Shown here: one piece after another, positions 42,251 to 51,277 of the stretch
How the letters are laid out: each line of letters starts with the position of its first letter
How positions within the stretch are numbered: the first letter of the stretch is position 1
Assembly: GCA_017435665.1 (NCBI GenBank)
Contig: JAFSEP010000041.1
Coordinates: 53,995 to 117,994, forward strand
Direction of reading: 5' to 3'
Length of the DNA: 64,000 bases
DNA from: Clostridia bacterium
GTDB lineage: Bacteria > Bacillota > Clostridia > Oscillospirales > Acutalibacteraceae
Position numbers and translations under genes: made by a program
Notes under the pieces: model-generated
Told to the model about the DNA's origin: nothing
Databases searched by the model: none
The model's input: only the letters and a program-made list of their open reading frames with translations

Positions 42251-42275
42251 AGCCAACGCATCAAATGCGTTGGCT
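42251..42275 (-). terminator. Terminator of the sugar transferase gene
   Basis: 11-bp stem AGCCAACGCAT/ATGCGTTGGCT, CAA loop, TTTTTT on the minus-strand exit. Confidence 0.88.
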
Positions 42276-42280
42276 TTCAT

Positions 42281-43663
42281 TTATTCGATTTCGTCATCAA
42301 GCTGTCTGTCAGCTGTAAGCTGATCCTCAGCTATACCCTCTGTACTTTCTTTCATAAAGAGGATTTTAACCGTCATCAGCATAAGCTTGATATCAACAAG
42401 GAAGGACTGAGTGGCTACATATGTCAGGTCCATCTGCACCTTGTCGTAAGGCGGAGTATTATATTTGCCGTAAACCTGAGCATAACCTGTGAGACCTGCC
42501 TTAACCTGAAGTCTGAGTGCAAATTCGGGCATATTTTCTTCATACTGTGCAGCAATTTCAGGTCTTTCGGGGCGTGGGCCTACGATTGACATTGAGCCGC
42601 TGAAAATATTGAACAGCTGGGGAATTTCGTCAATTCTCAGCTTTCTTATGAAGCTGCCCACGGGTGTTATTCTGTCATCATCCTCAGATGCAAGTCTCGC
42701 CACACCGTCTCCCTCAGCATCAACCTTCATTGAACGGAATTTCCAAATCATAAATCGTTTTCCGTTAAGAGTAAGTCTTTCCTGCTTATAAAGAACAGGG
42801 CCCTTATCATAGGCTTTTATTGCTATTGCAGTAACTATCATAATGGGGCTGAGAACTATAATTGCAATACCCGAAACCACAATGTCCATAGTTCTCTTTA
42901 TTATAGTGTAAAAGAGCTTAGGATTTCTTCTTGTGCATCGGTACACGGGCACGTTCATCAGCTGGATAGTTTTACCGCCACGAATAATAGTATCCGATAT
43001 CTTAGGCTTGATATATGCAACCTTATTGTGCTTCACACAGAATTTTACAATTTCATTTCTGTAATCTGAGGGAACACCGCAAAGGAACACAGCATCAACC
43101 TTGTGGAGCCTTTCGTATATTGTTTCAAGGTCGGTATTCCTTGAACGGAGCGTACCCACAACGTTAAAACGCTTGTCCATATGCTTTATGCCCTTGAGGG
43201 AATAATACGAGTCAACGTTGTCATAAACAAAAATAGTCTTTTTCGGGGGATGAATCTGAAAATGCGCCCAGTCGGTCAATATTGTCCAGAGTATTGCAAA
43301 GGAGAAAAAAACAGCAAACATCACAATAAACGGAATAACATTCACCAGATCATAGCTCATCAGCGAGAATATGACGTATGCAAGCACAAGTGACAAAGTG
43401 ATGCATATACCCTGAGAATAAATCAGATCGGGAACGGTAGCCGTACCTATCTGCAAAGCACCGTAGGTCTGAGCAAGGAAGATATATACAGCGCCGAAAA
43501 CAACTGCAATAAAATAGTTACCCATTTCAAAGAACGGCTTGGGGATATAAGGGTTATAATATCTTGTCCAGACATAATACATTCCGAAAGAAACAACAAG
43601 TACAAGCAAGCCCTTGAGGATATCGACCACAAGGCGCTCACGTATATATAGCTTTCTGTTCAT
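42281..43663 (-). CDS. Polyprenyl-phosphate sugar-1-phosphate transferase (exopolysaccharide initiation)
   Basis: 460 residues. N-terminal membrane helices (about 12-35, 48-66, 78-105, 108-130), a Rossmann-like middle, then a bacterial sugar transferase domain from KRTMDIVVSG (near 262): GPVLYKQERLTLNGK, FRSM, LRIDEIPQLFNI, GPRPERPE and VKAGLTGYAQV. Transfers a hexose-1-phosphate from a UDP-sugar to undecaprenyl phosphate, starting a repeat unit. No glycosyltransferase cluster is directly adjacent; may serve the polymer made at 16-21 kb. Confidence 0.92.
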   Translation of the reverse strand: MNRKLYIRERLVVDILKGLLVLVVSFGMYYVWTRYYNPYIPKPFFEMGNYFIAVVFGAVYIFLAQTYGALQIGTATVPDLIYSQGICITLSLVLAYVIFSLMSYDLVNVIPFIVMFAVFFSFAILWTILTDWAHFQIHPPKKTIFVYDNVDSYYSLKGIKHMDKRFNVVGTLRSRNTDLETIYERLHKVDAVFLCGVPSDYRNEIVKFCVKHNKVAYIKPKISDTIIRGGKTIQLMNVPVYRCTRRNPKLFYTIIKRTMDIVVSGIAIIVLSPIMIVTAIAIKAYDKGPVLYKQERLTLNGKRFMIWKFRSMKVDAEGDGVARLASEDDDRITPVGSFIRKLRIDEIPQLFNIFSGSMSIVGPRPERPEIAAQYEENMPEFALRLQVKAGLTGYAQVYGKYNTPPYDKVQMDLTYVATQSFLVDIKLMLMTVKILFMKESTEGIAEDQLTADRQLDDEIE

Positions 43664-43801
43664 CTTATTTTCCTCACAAATATATTAAAAAGGTAATACT
43701 CATTTTTATAAACGTATTTTACTATATTATCTGCAAAAAAGCAAGGGAAGAGCGATTTCCTGTAAATAATTTAACAAAAATAACTTAATTATGTATATTT
43801 G

Positions 43802-43829
43802 TTGAAACAAAAGGATAAAATGCTAATAT
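43802..43829 (+). promoter_or_regulatory. Promoter of the small lipoprotein
   Basis: TTGAAA (43802-43807), 16 bases, TAATAT (43824-43829) with TGC extension. Confidence 0.5.
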
Positions 43830-43871
43830 AAATGCCTGATTAAAGCAGGCAACGGAAAAGGAGACTCAACT

Positions 43872-44162
43872 ATGAAAAAGATTGCTATTATTACAGCTCT
43901 GGCTATTGCAATGGTGTTGGTACTTACAGCCTGCGGCGGTAACGGCGACACCACCACAACCACCAGCCCCACAACAACCACAACTCAGCCTTCCTCAACT
44001 ATGGGACAGACCGACGAGGGCAACCTTGGCAGCACCAACGAAGAAGGCGGCACAGGTCTGCTTGAGGGCGGAGAAGAAATGCTTGACGATGCAAGTGAAG
44101 GCGCATCTGAGCTTGGTGAAGACATCAGCGATATCCTCAGCGGTGAATCCACAACAAGATAA
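43872..44162 (+). CDS. Small Thr/Gly-rich lipoprotein, 96 aa
   Basis: Lipoprotein signal (MKKIAIITALAIAMVLVLTAC, lipobox LTAC, Cys21), then low complexity: Thr/Pro-rich (24-42), Gly/Asn/Glu-rich (45-65) and an acidic helix (EEMLDDASEGASELGEDI). AAAAGGAGA ribosome site. The Thr-rich linker after the Cys resembles the one in MltG of this window. Function unknown. Confidence 0.8.
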   Translation: MKKIAIITALAIAMVLVLTACGGNGDTTTTTSPTTTTTQPSSTMGQTDEGNLGSTNEEGGTGLLEGGEEMLDDASEGASELGEDISDILSGESTTR

Positions 44163-44194
44163 TCCGTCCTTAATAATCTGAACCCTAGGGTGCT

Positions 44195-44220
44195 CCCCTG
44201 CATTTGCAGGGGAATTTTAT
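44195..44220. terminator. Terminator after the small lipoprotein
   Basis: 7-bp stem CCCCTGC/GCAGGGG, ATTT loop, followed by AATTTTATTT. Confidence 0.7.
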
Positions 44221-45282
44221 TTATTCAAGTTCTCTGAGCATTCTTTCTTTTATTTCTCTCACCTTTTCGAAATCCATATTCGGAATGTAACAGCTCTCCA
44301 GCTTATCGTGGAGAAGCTTTGCTTTTTTAAGGGAAGAAACAGCCTGAACGATTAATTCGTCCCTGATTTTTCGGTTAAATGTCAATCTTTGTCTGTATGG
44401 CTTTACGGCTTCACCGTCAATAAACCTTTTTGCGTGAATTGTCCTTGTTCCCGTCAGCTGACAGGAGCAATGCTTTCTCACAAAGGCAAGAGAACGCTCG
44501 GGGATAATTATATGCTCGGGACTTCCTTCGGGTCGCATCGGGCAAAAGGCGCTGATAACATCATATCCGTTCGCAAGAGCTTTTTCTTTCATTTTTTCAA
44601 TAATGAGCTCACTTACCGCACCGATACTGTCATCAATCACAATAATTTCCTCAGCCAGAGCTTTTACGGTATCCCCGAAAAACATAACGCCCTTCGGGGT
44701 TACTGCGCTCAGAAACAGCTTTTGCTCCCTGCCTCTGTCTGAAGTCTTTTTCTTAAAAAGCCTCTTTCCGAGCCGGTCAGTATAAGCGTTAAGCTTCAGT
44801 ATATCAACCACATCCCGTTGTATACGTCTCGAATCTGCAATCATTACCTCAGCAGCCTTCAGGAACCTGACACAAGAACGGTGCGCCTCTTTGTTTTCCT
44901 TCGCATATCCTATTATGGCTTCGCTGTTTTCTCTCAGCTTATCACTATTCCAGCCTTCACCGAGATTCACTATGTCTTCGGTCACACCGGGATAAACCGG
45001 CTCAATAACGTGGGGTGCAGTCCCGTCAGCTATGCAGATATTTCTACTGTTCAGAACGATTGCGTCAAGGCTTTCGGGATCGCTGCTGCAATGAACGAAC
45101 TGCACGGTCTCTCCCCTGCTCAGCATTTCGTCAGCAATATTTTTCATCAGGGTACTTTTACCCGTACCGGGGCCGCCTTTAAGAATATAGCAGAAATTTT
45201 CGTTGCTTACACCATTGAAATACCCCACAAAGCCTGAAGGCGAATTTGTGCCTAAAAAATAATGAATATTGTCTTTTTTCAT
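44221..45282 (-). CDS. P-loop ATPase of the PRK06851 type
   Basis: 353 residues. Walker A LKGGPGTGKSTLM (35-47), then FVHCSSDPESLDAIV and a second half with GVMFFGDTV and IIVIDDSIGAVSE. As I recall, the PRK06851 family of clostridial/bacillar ATPases has this start (HYFLGTNSPSGFVGYF). Role unknown. AAAGGTGGG places the start at 45282; the frame extends six codons further without a ribosome site. Confidence 0.8.
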   Translation of the reverse strand: MKKDNIHYFLGTNSPSGFVGYFNGVSNENFCYILKGGPGTGKSTLMKNIADEMLSRGETVQFVHCSSDPESLDAIVLNSRNICIADGTAPHVIEPVYPGVTEDIVNLGEGWNSDKLRENSEAIIGYAKENKEAHRSCVRFLKAAEVMIADSRRIQRDVVDILKLNAYTDRLGKRLFKKKTSDRGREQKLFLSAVTPKGVMFFGDTVKALAEEIIVIDDSIGAVSELIIEKMKEKALANGYDVISAFCPMRPEGSPEHIIIPERSLAFVRKHCSCQLTGTRTIHAKRFIDGEAVKPYRQRLTFNRKIRDELIVQAVSSLKKAKLLHDKLESCYIPNMDFEKVREIKERMLRELE

Positions 45283-45381
45283 AAAATACCCACCTTTCAT
45301 TTCATAATATGAGGTGGTTTTTCTTTTTGTGAATTGCAGTTTTTCTTTTTTAGTCGGGTCTTAGCAAATCTTCGGTTTATC

Positions 45382-45421
45382 TGTGCGGCTTCGCCGCACC
45401 CCGCCCACGATTGCGGGCGGG
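45382..45421. repeat. 40-bp GC-rich intergenic repeat, copy 1
   Basis: Two hairpins, GTGCGGCTTCGCCGCAC and CCCGCC...GGCGGG. Matches 56583-56622 at 39 of 40 bases. The same gap (45283-45485) has a further hairpin GGGCGACACTTC/GAAGTGCCGCCC at 45450-45478 next to the GtrA gene end. Confidence 0.75.
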
Positions 45422-45485
45422 CTCCCTGCAAGCCCTCAACAAACCGCAAGGGCGACACTTCACAAGGAAGTGCCGCCCCAAAGCA

Positions 45486-45947
45486 TTATTTCTTTTTAAA
45501 TATCCAGAGCTTACTGAAAAAATAATTGAGCATAACCACAATCACGCTGAGTATTATTTTAGCTATAATATTTCCCGTGACTTCAAAACCGAAAAACATA
45601 TAAGAAAATCTGCCTAAGCTCAGAGCATCAATAAGCAACCAGAGTCCCGCTTCCTCAACAAGAAAGCTGAGAACCCTTGCTGAAAAGAACTCAGCAATTT
45701 CTTTTGCCACTTTTTTTATTTCCCTGCTCCTTGAATTAAACACAAACAGCTTATTTGTCACATAGGCAAAAGAAACCGAAGCGAACCAGGCAACAATATT
45801 GTTGACAAGGTAAGCATTTTCTCCACGGAGTATAACGCTTTCCATAACCCAAAAGGTAACAAAGTTAACCAAAGTGGTCAGCGCACCGAAGAAAACATAG
45901 CTGATGAGCTCCTTATATTTCAAAAATAAGTTTTTAATCGTCTGCAT
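45486..45947 (-). CDS. GtrA-family membrane protein
   Basis: 153 residues with four hydrophobic helices; KELISYVFFGALTTLVNF (13-30 region) and VSFAYVTNKLFVF are family motifs. GtrA proteins are proposed flippases for polyprenyl-phosphate sugars. ATG 45947 overlaps the GT2 gene end; TTG 45959 is an alternative start. Translationally coupled to the glycosyltransferase. Confidence 0.88.
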   Translation of the reverse strand: MQTIKNLFLKYKELISYVFFGALTTLVNFVTFWVMESVILRGENAYLVNNIVAWFASVSFAYVTNKLFVFNSRSREIKKVAKEIAEFFSARVLSFLVEEAGLWLLIDALSLGRFSYMFFGFEVTGNIIAKIILSVIVVMLNYFFSKLWIFKKK

Positions 45948-46884
45948 CTTTGCTTTCAAAATACTCTCTTTCGATAAAAATAGGTCGGTTCTTTACCTGA
46001 ACATACATTTTTGCAACATATTCGCCGATAATTCCCAGACAGAAAAGTATAAGACCTCCCAACAAAAGTATGAGAACAATTATTGTTGCGTAGCCGGGAA
46101 CATCAATGCCGAAGAACAGCTTCTGAACAACCACCACAACCAGATACAACATAGACAGGAAGGAAAATCCGAAGCCTATTCCTATGGCAATCTTGAGTGG
46201 TGCCGTGGTAAATGCCACTATGCCGTCAAGAGCGTATTTTATGAGCTTTCCGGTATTCCACTTTGATTCTCCGTGTTCTCTTTCCGCCACTTCATAAGGA
46301 ATATATTCCGTGTTGAATCCGACCCAACTGAAAATTCCCTTTGAAAATCGGTGATATTCGGTCATATTAAGAACAGCGTTGACCATTGTTCTTTTCATCA
46401 GTCTGAAATCGGAAGCGCCGTTAACAAATTCAACCTCAGCCATATTATCTATCAGCTTATAAAACAGCGTTTTGGCAAGGGATATGCCCTTGCCTTCCTT
46501 ACGCTTCTCCTGATATGCGGCAACGCAATCCAGCTCAGGCTTTGATTCAAGGATTTCCATCATCCTGAGTACAACCTCAGGTCTCTGCTGCAAATCGGCA
46601 TCAATGATGCAGACGTTGTCCCCTGCCGCACGTGTCATTCCTGCGTAAATTGCCGATTCCTTTCCGAAATTTCTGCTGAAGGAAATAACCTTGATATTCC
46701 CCGCTTTTGCAGCAGAAAGCTCCCTGAGCTCACTGAGAGTATTATCCCTGCTTCCGTCGTCAACAAAAACAAACTCATAGTCTTCTGTGTCAATTTTGCC
46801 GTCAAAGCAACCCTTGACACAACGGTAAAACTCCTTTACGTTTTCTTCCTCATTATAGCAAGGAATAACCAAAGACAGCTTCAT
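45934..46884 (-). CDS. Polyprenyl-phosphate glycosyltransferase (GtrB/DPM1-like GT2)
   Basis: 316 residues. LSLVIPCYNEEENVKEF (3-19), FVFVDDGSRDNT, SFSRNFGKESAIYAG, IIDADLQQRPE (metal site) and ADFRLMKR-type motif (SDFRLMKR). Two C-terminal membrane helices (235-258, 270-292). Makes undecaprenyl-phosphate-sugar for wall or polymer decoration together with GtrA. Confidence 0.93.
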   Translation of the reverse strand: MKLSLVIPCYNEEENVKEFYRCVKGCFDGKIDTEDYEFVFVDDGSRDNTLSELRELSAAKAGNIKVISFSRNFGKESAIYAGMTRAAGDNVCIIDADLQQRPEVVLRMMEILESKPELDCVAAYQEKRKEGKGISLAKTLFYKLIDNMAEVEFVNGASDFRLMKRTMVNAVLNMTEYHRFSKGIFSWVGFNTEYIPYEVAEREHGESKWNTGKLIKYALDGIVAFTTAPLKIAIGIGFGFSFLSMLYLVVVVVQKLFFGIDVPGYATIIVLILLLGGLILFCLGIIGEYVAKMYVQVKNRPIFIEREYFESKDADD

Positions 46885-46928
46885 ACCGCACCTCCCGTTT
46901 TGCTTTTTTCATTTCTCATTTTTCGTTT

Positions 46929-48167
46929 TTATATCTTACTTCCCTTTGTACCCTTTGCTCCGCCTCCGAGCTTAACACCTTCAAGAACATTGGATTCAAA
47001 TGTATAAGTAAGTGATTTTTCTTCTCTGTCTCTCTTGAGTGCAAGAGAAATCATATTATCAAGCAGCTTTGAATAAGGCACACCTATGGGTTCCCAGAGA
47101 TAGAAGGAAAGCGAACCGGGAATGGTGTTGATTTCATTAAGCCAGATTTCGCCCGTGGCTGTGTTCATCATAAAGTCGATTCGTGAAACACCGTTACAGC
47201 CCAGAACCTTGAAGGCATCAACCGCATACCTCTGAATAGTCGCCTTCTGCTCGGCAGTTATTTCTGCAGGAATCTTTCTCTTGAGTGTAGCCATACCCTG
47301 ACTTCCGCCGGGTGCCGACTTTACTCCTGCCTTAGCGCCCTTTGCACCCTTTGCCGAACCGTCACCGATATATTTATCCGCAAAGGAAAGTATACCTTCT
47401 GAATTTACCGGCTCCTCACATTCGGAAGCCTGAGCCTCCGTGTAGTCACCGAGAACAGCACAGTTGATTTCCTTGAGATTTGCAACTGCCTTTTCAACAA
47501 GCACCTTGTTTGCAAAAAGAAATGCATTTTCAAGGCTGTCATAAAGCTCCTCTGTATTGCTTGCCTTTGAAATGCCTATTGACGAACCTAAATCTATGGG
47601 CTTTACGATAACAGGATATTCAATATCTGCTTCGATATCCTTGACTACGCTTTCTGCATCCTCGTCATAAGCCTTTGATGTAAATACCTTGCAATCAAGA
47701 ACGGGGATACCGTTATCCTTCAGCACAGTCTTCATAACATACTTATCCATACCCACGGCAGAGGAAAGCACGTCACAGCCCACATAGGGAGCATTGAGCA
47801 TCTTTATGAAGCCCTGAAGTGTTCCGTCCTCCGAGTTTGTTCCGTGAACAATGGGAAAGAAAATATCAACTGTATCAACAACACCCTTTGAAAATGCCTT
47901 GAAGGGATACTTGATAATCTTAACCTTATCCTCATCATTGACGAAAATAACTCTCTGGCTCTTGCTCAGAAGTGCCTTGAGATTTGTGTAGCTTTCAATC
48001 TTGCCGATATCCTCGCCTACATACATATTATTATTCTTGGCAATATAAACAGGAATTACATCATATTTTTCTTTGCTAAGATAACCTATTGCCTGAATTG
48101 CCGAAATAACCGAAATTTCGTGCTCTGTGCTTTTTCCGCCGAACAGAACTGCAACCTTTATCTTCAT
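46929..48167 (-). CDS. ddl: D-alanine--D-alanine ligase with Gly/Ala/Lys insertions
   Basis: 412 residues (family about 340-370). ATP-grasp enzyme making D-Ala-D-Ala for peptidoglycan: VLFGGKSTEHEIS (8-20), VHGTNSEDGTLQGF, VIVKPIDLGSSIGISK (186-201), SRIDFMMN and LNEINTIPGS (343-352). Two low-complexity additions: residues 271-295 (SAKGAKGAKAGVKSAPGGSQ) inside the ATP-grasp domain, and a tail 400-412 (GGGAKGTKGSK). Both are unusual. Followed by murF upstream in the same operon (20 bases). Confidence 0.94.
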   Translation of the reverse strand: MKIKVAVLFGGKSTEHEISVISAIQAIGYLSKEKYDVIPVYIAKNNNMYVGEDIGKIESYTNLKALLSKSQRVIFVNDEDKVKIIKYPFKAFSKGVVDTVDIFFPIVHGTNSEDGTLQGFIKMLNAPYVGCDVLSSAVGMDKYVMKTVLKDNGIPVLDCKVFTSKAYDEDAESVVKDIEADIEYPVIVKPIDLGSSIGISKASNTEELYDSLENAFLFANKVLVEKAVANLKEINCAVLGDYTEAQASECEEPVNSEGILSFADKYIGDGSAKGAKGAKAGVKSAPGGSQGMATLKRKIPAEITAEQKATIQRYAVDAFKVLGCNGVSRIDFMMNTATGEIWLNEINTIPGSLSFYLWEPIGVPYSKLLDNMISLALKRDREEKSLTYTFESNVLEGVKLGGGAKGTKGSKI

Positions 48168-48187
48168 CTGTGTCGTTCCTTTCCGTA

Positions 48188-49735
48188 TCAGTAATTATCG
48201 GGCAAATCGTTTTCAAGAAGAATTATCTTCTCCTCGCCCTTTGCATTAAGTGCATAAACGTGTGTCAGCGCCTGCTGAATTGTGGATGCCACAAATATTT
48301 TATCTTCACCGTAGCCGGCTTCCTTGAGTCCTTCGAGCATAGGCGGAGCCTGTCTTTCACCCACAAGCACCACGTAATCGCAGACATCGGCCATATATTT
48401 ACCGAACTGCTTGTTAAGCTCAAACTGTTTGTCACCAAGCTCAACCATACCCGGAGTTACAATAATTTTGTATCCCTCGAAAAGAGCAAGTGCTTCAAGA
48501 GCAGCCTTTGAGCCTGAGGGGTTTGAGTTATATGCATCATCGATAATGGTAACTCCGTTGGCGTGAGTGAGAGCGAGTCTGTGGGGTACGCCCTCCAGCT
48601 TTCTTACCTGACCTCTGAGCATTTTAAGCGGTACTCCGAAGGTATGAGCTATGGCGATTGCACCCACAATATTCAGAACATTGTGTCTGCCGATAAGTCT
48701 TGTTGAAAAGTCTTCGCTTTCACCGTCTTTTGTTGTAACGGTGAAGGTTGTTCCCTTGGAATTTACCGCAATATTGCTTGCATTATAATCACCGTCACCT
48801 TCAACAGTGTATGAAATATACGGTCTCTTGCAGCCGTAATCTTTTATGTTTTCGTCATTTCCGTTAAGGAAAAGGTAACCCTCATTTCCGAGACTGTCTG
48901 CAAGCTCGAACTTAGTCTTTTTTACGTTATCAAGTGAGCCGAATGACTCAAGATGCTGAGGGCCGACTGACGTGATTACACCGTGCTGAGGATGAACGAT
49001 ATCACAAAGCTCCTTTATGTCTCCCACCCATCTGGCGCCCATTTCACAGATGAAAATTTCGTCTGTTGCCTTGAGAGAGCCTCTTATGGTTTTCACTACG
49101 CCCATAGGGGTATTATAGCTTTCGGGAGTCATAAGAACGTTATATTTAGCCTGAAGAAGTGTGTGAAGATAATACTTCACACTGGTCTTACCGTAGCTGC
49201 CCGTGATACCGATTATTTTAAGATCGGGACAAGCGGCAAGTATACGCTTTGCATCCTTGATATAACCGTTATTGATGTGCTTTTCAAGGGGCTTGTTGAT
49301 AAGGTTGGCAATAAGAACAAGTACAGGCGAAATTGCAAGATAAAATGCCTGAACTGCAGTTGCATACATCAACGAATCATCAAAAACCGAAATAAGACAA
49401 ACGGGTAAAACCGATATGACGGAGCAGGTTGTCAGCATACGGTTTACTCTCGGCGTATACACAAGGGGCTTCTTTGCCTTCTTAGGAAATGATGAAACGG
49501 CAAGAATTGTAACAGGTATAAAACCGAGTCCGAATAAAAGCTGTGCTGCAAGGCTGAGAATTGCAAAGCAAACGGGAATTATTATCTTCCGATTCTTATT
49601 CTTTTTCAGCCAGTTTCTCTGAGTTACGGGCTTATATGAATTAAGCTGAAAGAAGTGCATATTATCAATAACAATAAACACCAGAGCCACAACAAAGGCT
49701 ATGCACTGCAGTACAAATAAAATTGTATCTTTCAT
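48188..49735 (-). CDS. murF: MurF ligase with N-terminal membrane extension
   Basis: 515 residues. UDP-MurNAc-tripeptide:D-Ala-D-Ala ligase. Mur ligase core from about 170: IGITGSYGKTSVKYYL (175-190, ATP site), ESYNTPMGVV, CEMGARWVGDI, LNGNDEN, GRHNVLN and DDAYNSNPSGSKAAL. About 150 extra N-terminal residues contain four hydrophobic helices (1-22, 50-82, 100-118, 125-147), a form seen in some Firmicutes that would tether it to the membrane. Adjacent to ddl, which makes its substrate. Confidence 0.93.
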   Translation of the reverse strand: MKDTILFVLQCIAFVVALVFIVIDNMHFFQLNSYKPVTQRNWLKKNKNRKIIIPVCFAILSLAAQLLFGLGFIPVTILAVSSFPKKAKKPLVYTPRVNRMLTTCSVISVLPVCLISVFDDSLMYATAVQAFYLAISPVLVLIANLINKPLEKHINNGYIKDAKRILAACPDLKIIGITGSYGKTSVKYYLHTLLQAKYNVLMTPESYNTPMGVVKTIRGSLKATDEIFICEMGARWVGDIKELCDIVHPQHGVITSVGPQHLESFGSLDNVKKTKFELADSLGNEGYLFLNGNDENIKDYGCKRPYISYTVEGDGDYNASNIAVNSKGTTFTVTTKDGESEDFSTRLIGRHNVLNIVGAIAIAHTFGVPLKMLRGQVRKLEGVPHRLALTHANGVTIIDDAYNSNPSGSKAALEALALFEGYKIIVTPGMVELGDKQFELNKQFGKYMADVCDYVVLVGERQAPPMLEGLKEAGYGEDKIFVASTIQQALTHVYALNAKGEEKIILLENDLPDNY

Positions 49736-49746
49736 ATGTGTTCTCC

Positions 49747-50514
49747 TTATAATTTCATAAATGAAGACATTACACGGTTAAAGGTATATTGCTGTTCAAG
49801 GAAGGAATAGTGTCCGCAGTTTTCAAGAACAACCAGACCTGCATCCTTCATAGTCTTTTCCATAAGCTCAGCATCACTTACAGGTGTTGCCGTATCGTTT
49901 CTGCCCCAGATAAGAAGTGTAGGAGCTTCAACAAGGGGGAAAAGATGTGTCAGGTCTTCATTGACCACCTTAACAAGACACTGTCTCATTATGGGCGAAG
50001 CCGCAAGGTAATCTGCAGAACCGTTCTTTTTTCTGAGATTTTCCATAGCTTCCGGGAAAAGCTTTGTAAACAGCTTTGACATAAGTATTTTCTTTGTCAT
50101 CTTATATACTGCCTGCTTAACCTTCTGCTTGAAGGTCTTTTTAGGCTTAACTCCTGCTGAGTCAACAAGAATTATTCTCTGTATTTTAAAGGGAAGATTT
50201 TCTCTTGCATTGAGCTTTATGATAACTCTGCCGCCGAAAGAGTGACCTAAGAGTGTTACTTTATCACAATCAAAATCCTTGAGAAATTCCAAAACAAAGT
50301 CAACGTAATTATCAACATCCCAAGGCTCTTTCGGTTCATCGCTTTCGCCGAAGCCGGGCATATCCATAGCAAGCACCTTATACTTTGGACTGAGCAAATG
50401 AATAAGATTATCGAAAAGCTTTATATTTGAACCCCAGCCGTGAAGAAGAACAACAAGCTCCCCTTCACCCTCCAAGGCATAGTTTATATTAAGTCCCTGA
50501 ACAGTTTTCTGCAT
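49747..50514 (-). CDS. Alpha/beta hydrolase
   Basis: 255 residues. LLHGWGSNIK (oxyanion HG), AMDMPGFGESD, LLGHSFGGR (nucleophile Ser in GHSFGG), LIWGRNDTATP (acid Asp) and ENCGHYSFLE (catalytic His). A helical cap with Lys-rich segment (KKTFKQKVKQAVYKM). Start 50514 is set by AGAGGTG; a longer frame reaches 50547. 12 bases before murF, so in the same wall operon; substrate unknown. Confidence 0.88.
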   Translation of the reverse strand: MQKTVQGLNINYALEGEGELVVLLHGWGSNIKLFDNLIHLLSPKYKVLAMDMPGFGESDEPKEPWDVDNYVDFVLEFLKDFDCDKVTLLGHSFGGRVIIKLNARENLPFKIQRIILVDSAGVKPKKTFKQKVKQAVYKMTKKILMSKLFTKLFPEAMENLRKKNGSADYLAASPIMRQCLVKVVNEDLTHLFPLVEAPTLLIWGRNDTATPVSDAELMEKTMKDAGLVVLENCGHYSFLEQQYTFNRVMSSFMKL

Positions 50515-50713
50515 AACAGCACACCTCTCAAGAGCAAATTTATCCATAATAATATCATTTTATCATTGATAAATCATTATATCACAAATAAAAATGTAAT
50601 ACCACAGTTTTTGGGAATTATTTGGGGAATTTTTATTAAACTTTAAATCGCACAGCAAACCCTTGCGTCAAGGAGGTCAATATGTTATAATTCATAAAAA
50701 GGAGGAATTTGTT

Positions 50714-51118
50714 ATGAAACGAAAAACGAAAATAATTCTTTGCATTGCTCTGCCCGTAATCCTTTTATCTCTGCTTTTCACAGGACTTACGAAAACAATC
50801 GTATTCCCCGATAACAATGCCACGCTCACATTTATTTACGGGGACAAGAACATTGTTCATACCTTGAGCGATGCAGAAACAGAAAATATAAGAAAAATAC
50901 TGTCAACAAAAAATCCGGACTACTTTTTGTTGCCGGCTTGCGGATTTGATAAAAACATTTCCATATCATTCGGAAATCAGACCTTCTCTTTCGCCTGCGA
51001 CGGATGCAATATTGCAGAAATCTCACCTTTCACAAGGCATATTGATATTACAGAGGAAGAAACAGAATATATTCACTCCCTGTTTGAAAAATACGGTGGA
51101 TTTTTTCCGTGCAACTGA
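50714..51118 (+). CDS. Hypothetical single-pass exported protein, 134 aa
   Basis: No family recognised. N-terminal basic-hydrophobic segment (MKRKTKIILCIALPVILLSLL) is a signal anchor or signal peptide, then a small soluble domain with three Cys (CGFD, CDGC) and an acidic helix near the end. AAAAGGAGGAATTTGTT ribosome site sets the start. Monocistronic between opposite-strand genes. Confidence 0.7.
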   Translation: MKRKTKIILCIALPVILLSLLFTGLTKTIVFPDNNATLTFIYGDKNIVHTLSDAETENIRKILSTKNPDYFLLPACGFDKNISISFGNQTFSFACDGCNIAEISPFTRHIDITEEETEYIHSLFEKYGGFFPCN

Positions 51119-51135
51119 ATCTTAAAAAGCATAAA

Positions 51136-51160
51136 AACCGCCCGTTCAAAACGGGCGGTT
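51136..51160 (+). terminator. Terminator of the 134-aa protein
   Basis: 10-bp stem AACCGCCCGT/ACGGGCGGTT with TCAAA loop. Confidence 0.8.
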
Positions 51161-51169
51161 CAATTTGTT

Positions 51170-51277
51170 TTATATTTGCATTAACTTAGTTTTCAGTTCA
51201 GGTAAATCACTTGAAATTATCTCCCAAACTAAAACGAGATTTACACCTTCGTAATCATGCACAATCTTATTTCTCAT
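51170..51277 (-). pseudogene. Truncated HepT-like (HEPN, DUF86) toxin fragment, 35 aa
   Basis: Opens MRNKIVHDYEGVNLVLVWEI and ends MQI. This matches the C-terminal third of HepT-family HEPN ribonucleases, including the Rx4H-type active site (RNKIVH), but about 75-80 N-terminal residues are absent. ATG overlaps the end of the nucleotidyltransferase gene by 11 bases. Probably a deletion remnant of an MNT-HepT module; it could still be translated. Confidence 0.7.

Noticed and set aside
48170-48511. 113-codon plus-strand ORF opposite murF
   Set aside because: No ribosome site and fully inside the MurF catalytic frame.
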